From the NCBI GenBank assembly GCA_024103425.1, contig JAGFIS010000003.1:1-64000 (forward strand): a stretch of 64,000 nucleotides of DNA, in the 5' to 3' direction. Under the pieces are notes generated by a model. That model saw nothing but the letters and a program-made list of their open reading frames with translations. It searched no databases and was not told where the DNA came from. This DNA comes from Chitinophagaceae bacterium (GTDB lineage Bacteria > Bacteroidota > Bacteroidia > Chitinophagales > Chitinophagaceae). Position numbers and translations under genes: made by a program. Positions 1 through 8,170 of this stretch are shown here, piece by piece; within the stretch, counting starts at the first letter, position 1; every line of letters starts with the position of its first letter.

Positions 1-26
1 CCCAGGTTCAAGTCCTGGTGGGCCCA
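1..26 (+). tRNA. tRNA 3' end, cut by the window edge (possibly Arg)
   Basis: Only the T arm and the acceptor 3' strand are present. Positions 2-6 (CCAGG) pair with 14-18 (CCTGG) around the loop TTCAAGT. TGGGCCC follows at 19-25, with discriminator A at 26. No CCA is encoded. The T stem is identical to that of the complete tRNA-Arg(CCT) at 54182-54253 and the acceptor differs by one base, so an arginine isoacceptor is plausible. The anticodon lies outside the window, so the isotype is unproven. Confidence 0.85.
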
Positions 27-35
27 CAAACAATT

Positions 36-65
36 AGCCGCACCCACAAAGAGTGCGGCTTTTTT
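36..65 (+). terminator. Rho-independent terminator of the tRNA
   Basis: A perfect 8-bp stem, AGCCGCAC (36-43) with GTGCGGCT (53-60), has a 9-nt loop and runs into a T tract at 60-65. It lies 10 nt after the tRNA and ends 3 nt before the start codon of the GIY-YIG gene. Confidence 0.85.
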
Positions 66-68
66 ATT

Positions 69-359
69 ATGATAGCCTGCTATATTTTGTACTCTCTTAA
101 GCTTGATAAATTCTATACAGGGTTTACACAGGAAAGTGTAGAAGAACGGGTTATCAAACATAATTCTTCATCTTATGGAGTTCGTTATACATCCGGAACT
201 AATGATTGGGAAATATTTTTAATCATTGAGTGCGCAACAATTTCACAAGCTCTTAAAGTTGAGAAGCATATCAAGAGGATGAAGAGCAAGAAGTATATTC
301 GAGATTTGAAAACTTATCCTGAAATGGTTGAAAGGTTGAAAGAAAAAGGGCTGCAATAA
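69..359 (+). CDS. GIY-YIG nuclease family protein
   Basis: A 96-residue single-domain GIY-YIG protein of the UvrC/YhbQ-like superfamily, probably a DNA nickase or structure-specific nuclease of unknown target. The family signature is complete: Y5-I-L stands for GIY, Y16-T-G for YIG, R27 is the conserved arginine and E65 the metal-binding glutamate, followed by a basic C-terminal helix. The reading frame is open back to position 18, but that extension would translate the tRNA terminator, so the ATG at 69 is chosen. The gene begins 3 nt after the terminator T tract with no room for its own promoter, so it either depends on read-through from the tRNA or has a promoter within the tRNA. The next gene is convergent. 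Confidence 0.85.
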   Translation: MIACYILYSLKLDKFYTGFTQESVEERVIKHNSSSYGVRYTSGTNDWEIFLIIECATISQALKVEKHIKRMKSKKYIRDLKTYPEMVERLKEKGLQ

Positions 360-402
360 AACTGCAACCCTGTTATAATTATGAGATTACTTGATTTATT
401 TC

Positions 403-1068
403 CTAAAACTGCACCCCCAGTCCAATCTTAAACCCTCTGTTGAATGCATCTGCTCTTTTATTGGCATCAGCTTTCATCAAGCCATAGTCGTATGAAGCAG
501 AGATATTCATTCCATTGGAGAAAAGGTAACCGATTCCACCGATGATGCCTGCATCCCAGCGATTGAGACGGTCGCTGATATCAGTCGTTTCATTTACGAA
601 ATTAATACCCAAAGCTCCTGCTGTAGTTTTAAGTTGTGCATTGGTCAGGTAGGATAACTGAGGTCCGGCAAACACCTGAAAACCGTTGAAGTTACCTTTC
701 AGGTAAACAGGTACATCTATGTATTGTGTTAACAGGTCAGCCTTGGCGTTAGCTCCAATAAACTCTACGCCTTTTACTTCGAAACCGCCTTTGAGCTGAT
801 ACCCCTTTTGTGAGAAATAAATTCCGGGTTCAACAGAAATATTTTCTGTCAGAGGAATATCGGTGTATCCGCCGATAAAAAATCCGGTGCGGGACGAAGG
901 AGTGATAATGCCGTCTGTATATTGAAGAATACTGCCCAGGCTTTCAACTGCATCACCTTTCAGAGTATAAGAAGTGACTCCGGCTTTTACCCCCGGTGCA
1001 ATATTAAGTTGCGAGAATGCCATGCCGGAAACGGCAAGAAATGAAAAAAGTAGAATTGTTTGTTTCAT
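403..1068 (-). CDS. Outer-membrane beta-barrel protein (PorT-like family)
   Basis: A 221-residue secreted protein predicted to form a small outer-membrane beta-barrel. It starts with a clear signal peptide (MKQTILLF, a hydrophobic core, then MAFSQ). Alternating strands with Gly and aromatic residues follow, and it ends in a terminal phenylalanine (GLGVQF), the usual barrel insertion signal. The frame extends 12 codons upstream to 1104, but the ATG at 1068 puts the signal peptide at the N-terminus. Substrate and function cannot be told from sequence; this fold is very common in Bacteroidota. A hairpin lies just before the start codon (1079-1101). Confidence 0.75.
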   Translation of the reverse strand: MKQTILLFSFLAVSGMAFSQLNIAPGVKAGVTSYTLKGDAVESLGSILQYTDGIITPSSRTGFFIGGYTDIPLTENISVEPGIYFSQKGYQLKGGFEVKGVEFIGANAKADLLTQYIDVPVYLKGNFNGFQVFAGPQLSYLTNAQLKTTAGALGINFVNETTDISDRLNRWDAGIIGGIGYLFSNGMNISASYDYGLMKADANKRADAFNRGFKIGLGVQF

Positions 1069-1078
1069 AGTCTTCGGC

Positions 1079-1101
1079 AAGGCGGATTTTACAGCCGCCT
1101 T
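1079..1101 (-). promoter_or_regulatory. Leader hairpin in front of the barrel gene
   Basis: AAGGCGG (1079-1085) and CCGCCTT (1095-1101) form a perfect 7-bp stem with a 9-nt loop, 10 nt upstream of the ATG at 1068 on the minus strand. It has no T tract, so it is not a simple terminator. It could affect translation or RNA stability. If the longer frame from 1104 were used it would be coding sequence. Confidence 0.3.
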
Positions 1102-1221
1102 CAATTATTTCAGAATTTATTTTTTAAAAAGAGATTAATGGCGAAAGGATAAGTTTCTGTTAAAGCACTTTCTGCACTTTTTTAGAATTAAAGTAAATTG
1201 CTGTGGCTAAAACTGAATTGT

Positions 1222-2115
1222 ATGGAACGTCGTGAATTTTTACAGTCAACACTTTTTGCCTTTATTGGATTGAGATTACAGGGTAAAGCCGGTTCATCTT
1301 TATCGGGAGCAGACTGGAAGATTACTATGCTGACAGATGACCTGGGAATTTTTACAGAGTCGGGCGGAACGATTCTTTTCCATCTGTCAAAGAGTGGTAT
1401 TACCATTGTAGATGCTCAGTTTCCAGCAAGTGCGATGCATCTGGTGGAGGAGTTGAAGAAGAAAGGGATGCCGTTTCATCTGTTGATTAACACCCACCAT
1501 CATGGCGACCATACTTCGGGTAATATTGTTTTTAAACCACTCATTTCACGTGTGCTCGGTCATGTTAACTCGTTAAAAAATCAACGTAGTGTGGCAGAGC
1601 GTCAAAACAGTTTGGATAAACAGTATTTGCCTACTGATACGTTCACGGAGGCAGCCGTTGAAAAGACCGGAAATGAAACTGTGCGACTCAACTACTTCGG
1701 GGCAGCGCATACCGATGGCGATGCGGTGATTCATTTTGAAAAAGGGAATATAGCTCACGTGGGCGATCTGGTGTTTAACCGCAGGCATCCGTTTGTGGAC
1801 AGAAGTGCGGGTGCCAGTATCAAAAGCTGGATCAATGTGCTGCAAAAAATCAGAAAACATTATAATGATAACACACTTTTTGTCTTTGGCCACGCTGGCG
1901 ATGGATATGAAGTAACCGGCAGGAAAGACGATATAGCCGCATTCGAGAATTATCTTTCCAAAGTATTGGAATATGTTCAAAATCAGATCAACTCAGGCGA
2001 ATCACTGCAGGATATTATCAAAAAGACCACATCCATTCCCGGCGCTCCCGAGTGGAAAGGCGAAGGCATCAGCCGGCCGCTTACGGCTGCTTATGAAGAA
2101 CTGACCGCAGGATAA
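1222..2115 (+). CDS. Metallo-beta-lactamase-fold hydrolase with Tat-like signal
   Basis: A 297-residue MBL-fold protein. The zinc motif HxHxDH is present at H92-H-H94-G-D96-H97, with further ligand-type motifs in AAHTDGD, HVGDLVF and FGHAG in the second half. The N-terminus, MERREFLQ followed by a short hydrophobic stretch, resembles a twin-arginine signal, so export to the periplasm is likely. The ATG at 1222 is preferred over an in-frame TTG at 1198 because it places the RR motif at the start. The overall arrangement resembles periplasmic SoxH/quinoprotein-relay-like MBL hydrolases rather than a true resistance beta-lactamase. The substrate is unknown. The next gene is convergent, with a 1-nt gap. 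Confidence 0.85.
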   Translation: MERREFLQSTLFAFIGLRLQGKAGSSLSGADWKITMLTDDLGIFTESGGTILFHLSKSGITIVDAQFPASAMHLVEELKKKGMPFHLLINTHHHGDHTSGNIVFKPLISRVLGHVNSLKNQRSVAERQNSLDKQYLPTDTFTEAAVEKTGNETVRLNYFGAAHTDGDAVIHFEKGNIAHVGDLVFNRRHPFVDRSAGASIKSWINVLQKIRKHYNDNTLFVFGHAGDGYEVTGRKDDIAAFENYLSKVLEYVQNQINSGESLQDIIKKTTSIPGAPEWKGEGISRPLTAAYEELTAG

Positions 2116-2116
2116 G

Positions 2117-3514
2117 TTACTTGAGTATATCCAGCAGAGCCCACATTTTGTTTCGTGTGGCACTCGAAGCTCCATCAAAATTGTTGATGATGAAGGCAAA
2201 CGCATACTCACCTGATTTTCCCTTTATAATTCCGGTGTAGGAAACAACTTTATTGATGGAACCACTTTTCATTTTTATTCCGTTGATGACTGGGAAGCCT
2301 GAAAAGTAAGAAGAAAACCAGCTTTGCTTCTGAGCGTATAGCAGTATGCTGACGAGGTCGTTAGTCGTAATCCTGTTTTGTGGCGAGAGACCGCTGCCGT
2401 CGATCAGTCCGAGGTTGGCAATACCGATATTCTTCTTCTTCCAGAAGTCTCTTGTTACGTTGACACCTTCCTGTGTAGAACCTTCCTTCCCCGACTCAAC
2501 GGCGATGGTTTTCAGCAGGGCCTCTCCGTAAAGGTTAATGCTTTTTTGCAGGAACCAATAACTGATACTGTCGAGTGCGGGAGATTGGATTTGAAAAGCG
2601 GTCCTATCGGTATTGAAATTCTGAACATCAACAACGGACGGATATTCTTTATCGATGTCTTCAACAGGCTTCTTCTTCAGGGCAGCCTCCAGAGTGATTG
2701 CAAACTGCCTTGCAGGGTCGGGCATAGTGCCAGATATGGAAAATCTGTTTTCGTTCACGGGAATAGTGCCACGTACATAGCCCGTTTTGCCGAAGAGAGG
2801 CAGATATATGTATGCATTGTCGCCACTGCCTGCTTTGGCTGATTTTAATTTGGAAGCGAGGTGTAAGCCTGTAATGTAATTGGGATTCGTTCCTGAGATA
2901 CTTACAGGAGAACCTATGGTGCTTCCCGATTTCAGGAAGAGGTCGAATTGATTTTCTCTCCAGTTGAACGATCTTGCTCCGGCGCCGTAGTAGTTGCCAA
3001 TGTCCTGCCAGATCCATCCGTCGGGAATGACCTCTCCATCCATCAGGCTTTCATCGACGAACACATGTCCCGTAATATCGTTTATGCCTGACCGTGATAA
3101 ATTATTGATAATCTCATCTATAATCCCTGTCTCCTTCGTTCCTGCGTACCTCCAACTTCCGAATGTCGGATCTCCGCTGCCTTTGATAATCAGATCTCCG
3201 TTTAATACACCGTTGCTGATCGTTCCTCTGTACACTACCGGAGTTTTATAAGTGTAGCCCTTCCCCAGAAGTTCGTATGCAGTAGCCGAAGTAATAATCT
3301 TGAGTGTGCTGGCCGATGCGAGTCCCACGTCTGCGTTCTTACTGATCAATACCGATCCGTCTTTGGTATTTTTCACCAGCAGGCTGATGGTGGCCTTGCG
3401 ATACGCAGGCTCGGAAGCAAGCTTCAGGAAAGCCTGGTGGATCTTGTCTTTGGTGGTCTGTGCTCCGGCAGTAACACAGATCAATACGAACAGAATTGAG
3501 AGTAGTTTCTTCAA
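2117..3514 (-). CDS. dacB: D-alanyl-D-alanine carboxypeptidase/endopeptidase (PBP4, peptidase S13)
   Basis: A 465-residue class C low-molecular-weight penicillin-binding protein that trims or opens peptidoglycan cross-links in the periplasm. The three active-site motifs are present: SxxK (S-T-L-K at about residues 69-72), SxN (S-I-N in QKSINLYGE) and KTG in the variant form KSG (MKSGSINK). Family length is usual. The start is uncertain: the frame opens with TTG at 3535, and a second TTG at 3514 gives a textbook signal peptide beginning MKKLLS and ending TAGAQ, which I prefer. No ATG precedes the signal peptide. The gene is divergent from cinA. Confidence 0.9.
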   Translation of the reverse strand: MKKLLSILFVLICVTAGAQTTKDKIHQAFLKLASEPAYRKATISLLVKNTKDGSVLISKNADVGLASASTLKIITSATAYELLGKGYTYKTPVVYRGTISNGVLNGDLIIKGSGDPTFGSWRYAGTKETGIIDEIINNLSRSGINDITGHVFVDESLMDGEVIPDGWIWQDIGNYYGAGARSFNWRENQFDLFLKSGSTIGSPVSISGTNPNYITGLHLASKLKSAKAGSGDNAYIYLPLFGKTGYVRGTIPVNENRFSISGTMPDPARQFAITLEAALKKKPVEDIDKEYPSVVDVQNFNTDRTAFQIQSPALDSISYWFLQKSINLYGEALLKTIAVESGKEGSTQEGVNVTRDFWKKKNIGIANLGLIDGSGLSPQNRITTNDLVSILLYAQKQSWFSSYFSGFPVINGIKMKSGSINKVVSYTGIIKGKSGEYAFAFIINNFDGASSATRNKMWALLDILK

Positions 3515-3620
3515 GGTATTTTGTGTTTTGGGCAAATATTAGGTATAATTTTTGAAATCTTCTGACATCACAATGAGTGTTACTTATTTTTATGACGGAA
3601 TTAAAAAAAATAATCCGGAG

Positions 3621-4871
3621 ATGCAGAAGGAAATCAGTGCAACCATCATCACCATCGGGAATGAATTATTGATCGGACAGGTAGTAGATACCAACAGCGC
3701 CTTCATGTCGAAGGTGCTCAATAAGACCGGTGTAGTGGTTAAAAGAAAGATTGCAATTGCAGATAATATGGCTGAGATTAAGAAAGCTTTGGATGCAGAG
3801 ATTAATCAGGTTCAGATCATTCTTATAACGGGAGGCTTGGGTCCGACATCAGATGATGTTACCAAACAGACATTGTGTACATACTTCAAATCAGAGATGG
3901 TTGTGAATAAACGCGCTCTGCAGCATGTGAAGAATCTGTATGAGAAGGTCTACAAGAAATCATTAAATCCTGTGAATCTGAAGCAGGCTGAGGTGCCTGC
4001 GGCTTGTAAAGTAATTCTCAACAAAAGAGGATCTGCCCCCTGCATGCAATTCGAAAAGGGAAGGTCGATGATCTTCAGTCTGCCGGGAGTGCCTTATGAA
4101 ATGGAGGGACTGATGCCCGATATTATCGGAGTGATCAGACAAAGATTTCAGTTGCCAAAAGTGATACATCACACGCTGGTGACTTCAGGAATCGGAGAAA
4201 GCGAATTGGCAGCAATACTTAAAGATTTTGAAAAAGAAATTGGCCCTAAGGCGGAGCTCGCATATTTACCCGGATTAGGAGTCTTGAGATTGCGTCTAAG
4301 CGCAACAGTTATGGGACGAGAAGAAGAGGATAGGCTGAGACGACAATTTCAGAAGTTGAAAAAACTGGCTGGTGATTATCTCATATCCACCGATGATACT
4401 CCCGTTGAAGAAATTATCGGGAAAATGCTCAATAAAAAGAAAAAGACCATAGCTACTGCTGAAAGCTGTACCGGTGGATTCATAGCTTCTATGATCACAT
4501 CTGTTTCAGGGGCATCCGATTATTTTCCCGGGTCAGTAGTGTCCTATTCCAATAATATAAAGATGACTGTCCTCGGTGTAAAGGCTTCGACTCTGAAAAA
4601 ACACGGTGCTGTGAGTGAGGAGGTGGTCAGAGAAATGTTGAAGGGTATTGTAAAGAGGATGAAATCCGATTATGGGGTAGCAGTTTCCGGAATTATGGGG
4701 CCCGGAGGGGGGAGTGCGCAGAAACCGGTCGGAACAGTCTGGGTTGCAGTCGGCAGTGCGAGAAAGGTAGTCACGAAAAAATTCCATTTCAGATTTGACC
4801 GCAGGAGAAATATCCAATCCACAGCAATTCGTGCTTTGTATTTATTAAAATCGTTTTTGGAAGAGGCTTGA
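3621..4871 (+). CDS. cinA: CinA family protein (competence/damage-inducible, nicotinamide-nucleotide amidase)
   Basis: A 416-residue two-domain CinA, the normal length. The N-terminal MoCF-like domain starts at ATIITIGNELLIG and contains GGLGPTSDDVTK, associated with ADP-ribose pyrophosphatase activity in studied members. The C-terminal amidase domain (from about residue 260) has TAESCTGG and SGIMGPGGG and is the PncC-type nicotinamide mononucleotide deamidase module. ATG at 3621 is chosen because the family begins just before the first beta strand; the frame is open upstream to 3552. In several bacteria CinA is linked to competence; dprA and recG are also in this window, though not adjacent. 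Confidence 0.93.
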   Translation: MQKEISATIITIGNELLIGQVVDTNSAFMSKVLNKTGVVVKRKIAIADNMAEIKKALDAEINQVQIILITGGLGPTSDDVTKQTLCTYFKSEMVVNKRALQHVKNLYEKVYKKSLNPVNLKQAEVPAACKVILNKRGSAPCMQFEKGRSMIFSLPGVPYEMEGLMPDIIGVIRQRFQLPKVIHHTLVTSGIGESELAAILKDFEKEIGPKAELAYLPGLGVLRLRLSATVMGREEEDRLRRQFQKLKKLAGDYLISTDDTPVEEIIGKMLNKKKKTIATAESCTGGFIASMITSVSGASDYFPGSVVSYSNNIKMTVLGVKASTLKKHGAVSEEVVREMLKGIVKRMKSDYGVAVSGIMGPGGGSAQKPVGTVWVAVGSARKVVTKKFHFRFDRRRNIQSTAIRALYLLKSFLEEA

Positions 4872-5017
4872 GCCTTATGGAAGGACAGTCTGAGTTTCAC
4901 AGCCCCGCTTTTGTTATATTCGGATTTTTAACAGGATGAGTAACCTTGTTTTAGAATGGGCTCAACCCGTTGAGTTTGATACTTTAATATCTCATTAAAT
5001 AGGATAAAAGATAAAGT

Positions 5018-5049
5018 TTTGTATATTTATCCTGCGAACGTTATCTTCG
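5018..5049 (+). promoter_or_regulatory. Promoter of rpsP
   Basis: TTTG at 5018-5021 and TATCTTCG at 5042-5049, 20 nt apart, match the Bacteroidota -33/-7 consensus (TTTG, TAnnTTTG) with one mismatch. The implied leader before the ATG at 5105 is about 50 nt. Confidence 0.5.
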
Positions 5050-5104
5050 CACTCTTTTTAATTCGAAACCAATTCATAACCACCCAAAAAAATTTCTATT
5101 TTTT

Positions 5105-5605
5105 ATGGCTGTAAAAATGAGATTGCAACGTCATGGCTCTAAGAAGAGACCTTTTTACTTTATTGTAGTTGCAGATTCAAGAAGTCCGAGAGACGGTAAA
5201 TTCATTCAGAAGTTAGGAACTTATAACCCGCTGACAGTACCCGCTACTATTCAGATCGACAGGCAGAAAGCCTTAGAATGGTTGCACAAGGGTGCACAAC
5301 CCACCGATACTGTTCGCAGAATTCTGAGTTTCAAAGGAGTACTTTACCTGAAGCACCTGCTTCGCGGAGTTTCTCTTGGCTTGTTTGATGAGGCTACTGC
5401 AATGCAAAAGTTCACTAAATGGAGTGAAGAGCACGATGCAGATTTTGCCAGAAGACAGGAAAAACACAAAAAAGCCAAAGCTGCTGCCAAGCCCGTTTTC
5501 GTAAAGAAGGAAAAACCTGCTGCTAAAGAAGCTGCTCCGGAAGAAGCCGCCCCTGAAGCAAAGGATGATACTGCTGCAGAACAGACGGATGCACCTGCTG
5601 AGTAA
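5105..5605 (+). CDS. rpsP: 30S ribosomal protein S16
   Basis: A 166-residue bS16. Residues 1 to about 80 are the conserved core ([16 protein letters not shown], then [12 protein letters not shown]). The remainder is a low-complexity tail rich in Lys, Ala and Glu, which is common in Bacteroidota S16 and roughly doubles the size relative to E. coli (82 residues). It has its own promoter and its own terminator (5631-5661), so it is transcribed alone. The usual partners rimM, trmD and rplS are not here. Confidence 0.97.
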   Translation: MAVKMRLQRHGSKKRPFYFIVVADSRSPRDGKFIQKLGTYNPLTVPATIQIDRQKALEWLHKGAQPTDTVRRILSFKGVLYLKHLLRGVSLGLFDEATAMQKFTKWSEEHDADFARRQEKHKKAKAAAKPVFVKKEKPAAKEAAPEEAAPEAKDDTAAEQTDAPAE

Positions 5606-5630
5606 TTTATGTAACTCCTGAAAAATTCTT

Positions 5631-5661
5631 TAAAGCTGTCTTCTTAAGGCAGCTTTTTTTA
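5631..5661 (+). terminator. Rho-independent terminator of rpsP
   Basis: AAAGCTGTC and GGCAGCTTT form a stem with one imperfect position around a short loop, followed by a run of T to 5660. It lies 26 nt after the rpsP stop codon and just before the end of the convergent hydrolase gene. Confidence 0.75.
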
Positions 5662-5668
5662 TTTAGGG

Positions 5669-6754
5669 TTAGTCTAACTCACCCTCGCGCCACAGGTATG
5701 CCCAGTAGGTTTGATGATCTCCCAGAAAGAGTTTCATTAAAAGCGGCATTGCCTGAAAACCCGTTTCTGCATTCATAAAGGCAGCAAGGCTCTCTCCGGT
5801 TTCGGGGTTGGTGATGAAAAAACATCTGAACCCCGGATTGGATCCGGTGTGCCACAGCCATGTTCCCGCTTCGTTGTATTGTAAACGCATCCCCAGCGCT
5901 ATGGGCACATGTGCATCATCGGGTGATGGCTGATCACCTTTTTGTACTTCGTTTGCCTTTGAAATCATCAGCTTATGTGTTTCAGGGCGGAGCCCAATAC
6001 CTTTATTTAAAGCCTTCTGAATAAAAACTGTATAATCTTCTGCAGTGGTATATAAAGTGTATGCCGCATTCACGCTTCTGTACTTCGCGATGGAGCGCGG
6101 CCTCATTTCGTCTAAGTGGGCATAAGAAAGATTCGCAAGCAGCGTGTCTTTCCATACGATTTGTGAATGATACATTCCGAGTGGATTCAAAACATAATCT
6201 TCGATCAACTTATCAAATACTTTTCCCGAAACTGCTTCCATGGCAAGTTGCAGATAATAGAAACCTTCTCCTGAGTACATGTATTTTGTTCCCGGTTCGA
6301 ATTGCGAATGCAGCGGGCTCTCTCTCCATTCTTGGGTAGAAACATTTCCTTCCCAGTTGAGCAGACCGGTACGATGCGTGAGTACATGCCGCGCCGTAAT
6401 CTTCTGTCCCTGGGAGTTGTTGGCCAGGCGGTCGTATTGGTAATAGCTGTACAGAGGTTTGTCCAGCTCTATCTTTCCTTCGTCGTACAACTTAAAGAAA
6501 GCGTAAGCCGCAACCACTTTCGTGAGCGAAGCCGCCTGGAAAGCTGTTTCGTTGTTGACCGGATTGTCTTCTCCGTGTTTGAGCACTCCTGAATAATAGC
6601 TGTGTATCTCGCCTTTGGTGGCATGTACCACTTGCAGGCCGGGTATCCGGATTTTTTGTGCAATAGCGGCTACAGAATCTACAGAGACTTGAGCCCGGGA
6701 GGCATTAATTGATAATAAACAAACGGTAACGATACAGGAGAAAAGTCTGTTCAT
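5669..6754 (-). CDS. Serine beta-lactamase-fold hydrolase (class C/esterase family)
   Basis: A 361-residue exported serine hydrolase. The signal peptide runs from MNRLFSC to about SRAQ. SxxK is S76-L-T-K79, the second motif is Y160-S-G, and the third is H-T-G in LWHTGSNPG near the C-terminus. This is the AmpC/DD-peptidase/esterase EstB superfamily, and true beta-lactamase activity cannot be assumed. The reading frame is open to 6808, but ATG at 6754 starts the signal peptide. It is transcribed towards rpsP with the rpsP terminator between. Confidence 0.85.
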   Translation of the reverse strand: MNRLFSCIVTVCLLSINASRAQVSVDSVAAIAQKIRIPGLQVVHATKGEIHSYYSGVLKHGEDNPVNNETAFQAASLTKVVAAYAFFKLYDEGKIELDKPLYSYYQYDRLANNSQGQKITARHVLTHRTGLLNWEGNVSTQEWRESPLHSQFEPGTKYMYSGEGFYYLQLAMEAVSGKVFDKLIEDYVLNPLGMYHSQIVWKDTLLANLSYAHLDEMRPRSIAKYRSVNAAYTLYTTAEDYTVFIQKALNKGIGLRPETHKLMISKANEVQKGDQPSPDDAHVPIALGMRLQYNEAGTWLWHTGSNPGFRCFFITNPETGESLAAFMNAETGFQAMPLLMKLFLGDHQTYWAYLWREGELD

Positions 6755-6922
6755 GGTTTTAAAAGTCAGTCGCTTCAGCAAAGTCTGCTGCTTAGATAAA
6801 GTTACCACACCTTATTTAGAGCATTAAATAATTTTAGAACCGTTCGAATAGATTAGCCATTACAGCAGCGGAGAATTGGCTAAATTCATACTTCTTATAT
6901 CCTTTCAATTCAAACTATTGCA

Positions 6923-8029
6923 ATGAAGAAAATTATTTTCACGATCCTTTTCGCTGTATTTATATTTCCAATGCTTCAGGCGCAGACATCCAAACTGGAT
7001 TCCCTTTTTCCTGTCAGAGGATTGAGTATTGAATCACCCCGCTCTGAAACATTGGATTCGTTTCTGGTTTTTGTTGAGCAGGAACTGGTTCCCCGAAAGT
7101 TGAACACCATGATCCTGCGGGTAGATTTCAATTATTATTTTGAAACGCATCCTGAGCTGGTAGATACGGTTCCACTCACGAAGCAAGAGGTAAAGAGAAT
7201 AGTTGCCCTTTGCAAGAAGAATAATATCCGATTGATTCCGCAAATCAATCTGCTGGGACATCAGTCGTGGGCAGAACATCTCGGAAAACTTCTGGAGGTA
7301 TATCCTCAGTTTGATGAAACACCACATGTAAAGATTCCGGAAAAATATGAGTGGCCCAATGCCGACGGGCTTTACTGTAAAAGCTATTGCCCCTTGCATC
7401 CCGATGTGCACAAGGTGGTATTTGATTTAGTAGATGAAATTTGCGATGTGTTTGAGGCCGATGCATTCCATGCGGGTATGGATGAGGTTTTTTATATTGG
7501 TGATGACTTGTGTCCGCGTTGTCAGGGAAGGGATAAAGCAGAATTGTTTGCAGGAGAGGTACGAAGAATCAGAGATCATCTCGCCTTAAAGAACAGGCAA
7601 CTGATGATCTGGGGCGACAGGCTTCTCGAAGGAAAGGAGACCGGGCTCGGTATGTGGGAGGCCAGTTACAACAACACACACAGGGCGATTGATATGATTC
7701 CAAAGGATGTCTTCATCTGCGACTGGCATTATGAGCGCCCGGATAAAACAGCAGTCATCTTTGCAAATAAGGGGCTGACCGTTGCAACAGCACCGTGGAG
7801 AAACCCTGTTGTCACTACACAGCAAGTTAAAGACATGGCGCGATTCCGCATGGATGCCACTAAGCAAGTAAGAAATAATTACGCAGGTATTATTTCCACA
7901 ACCTGGTCGCCGGCAATTATGTTGGTGAGGGAGGCTTATCGGTCAAAAGCCGATAAAAATTTCAGAGGTATGGGGCAATGGGCATCGCTGGTTGCTATGT
8001 TTGATACGATGGATGAACTGGCGAAGTGA
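6923..8029 (+). CDS. GH20-like glycoside hydrolase (beta-N-acetylhexosaminidase family)
   Basis: A 368-residue exported enzyme with a signal peptide (MKKIIFTILF to LQAQ). The TIM-barrel features of family GH20 are visible: NNIRLIPQINLLGHQ resembles strand 3, and HAGMDE carries the adjacent Asp-Glu pair D187-E188 that in GH20 positions the acetamido group and protonates the glycosidic bond. It lacks the extra N-terminal domain of full hexosaminidases (usually over 500 residues), so it is a compact, barrel-only relative and its exact substrate is open. The neighbourhood also holds a GH18 enzyme (11927), which fits amino-sugar polymer use. Confidence 0.75.
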   Translation: MKKIIFTILFAVFIFPMLQAQTSKLDSLFPVRGLSIESPRSETLDSFLVFVEQELVPRKLNTMILRVDFNYYFETHPELVDTVPLTKQEVKRIVALCKKNNIRLIPQINLLGHQSWAEHLGKLLEVYPQFDETPHVKIPEKYEWPNADGLYCKSYCPLHPDVHKVVFDLVDEICDVFEADAFHAGMDEVFYIGDDLCPRCQGRDKAELFAGEVRRIRDHLALKNRQLMIWGDRLLEGKETGLGMWEASYNNTHRAIDMIPKDVFICDWHYERPDKTAVIFANKGLTVATAPWRNPVVTTQQVKDMARFRMDATKQVRNNYAGIISTTWSPAIMLVREAYRSKADKNFRGMGQWASLVAMFDTMDELAK

Positions 8030-8048
8030 TGCTGTTAATAGTACTTTG

Positions 8049-8082
8049 AGGTCTGTACGGTTTATTCGGTACAGACCTTTTT
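8049..8082 (+). terminator. Rho-independent terminator after the GH20-like gene
   Basis: A perfect 10-bp stem, AGGTCTGTAC (8049-8058) with GTACAGACCT (8069-8078), has a 10-nt loop and ends in a T run. It is 20 nt after the stop codon. Confidence 0.88.
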
Positions 8083-8170
8083 ATTTCGACAAATAACATT
8101 TTTATAGTAGTCTGTACTTTCGGAACGGGATTGAACTTTCATAATATTGCAAGGCTTTAATTCTATCGTT

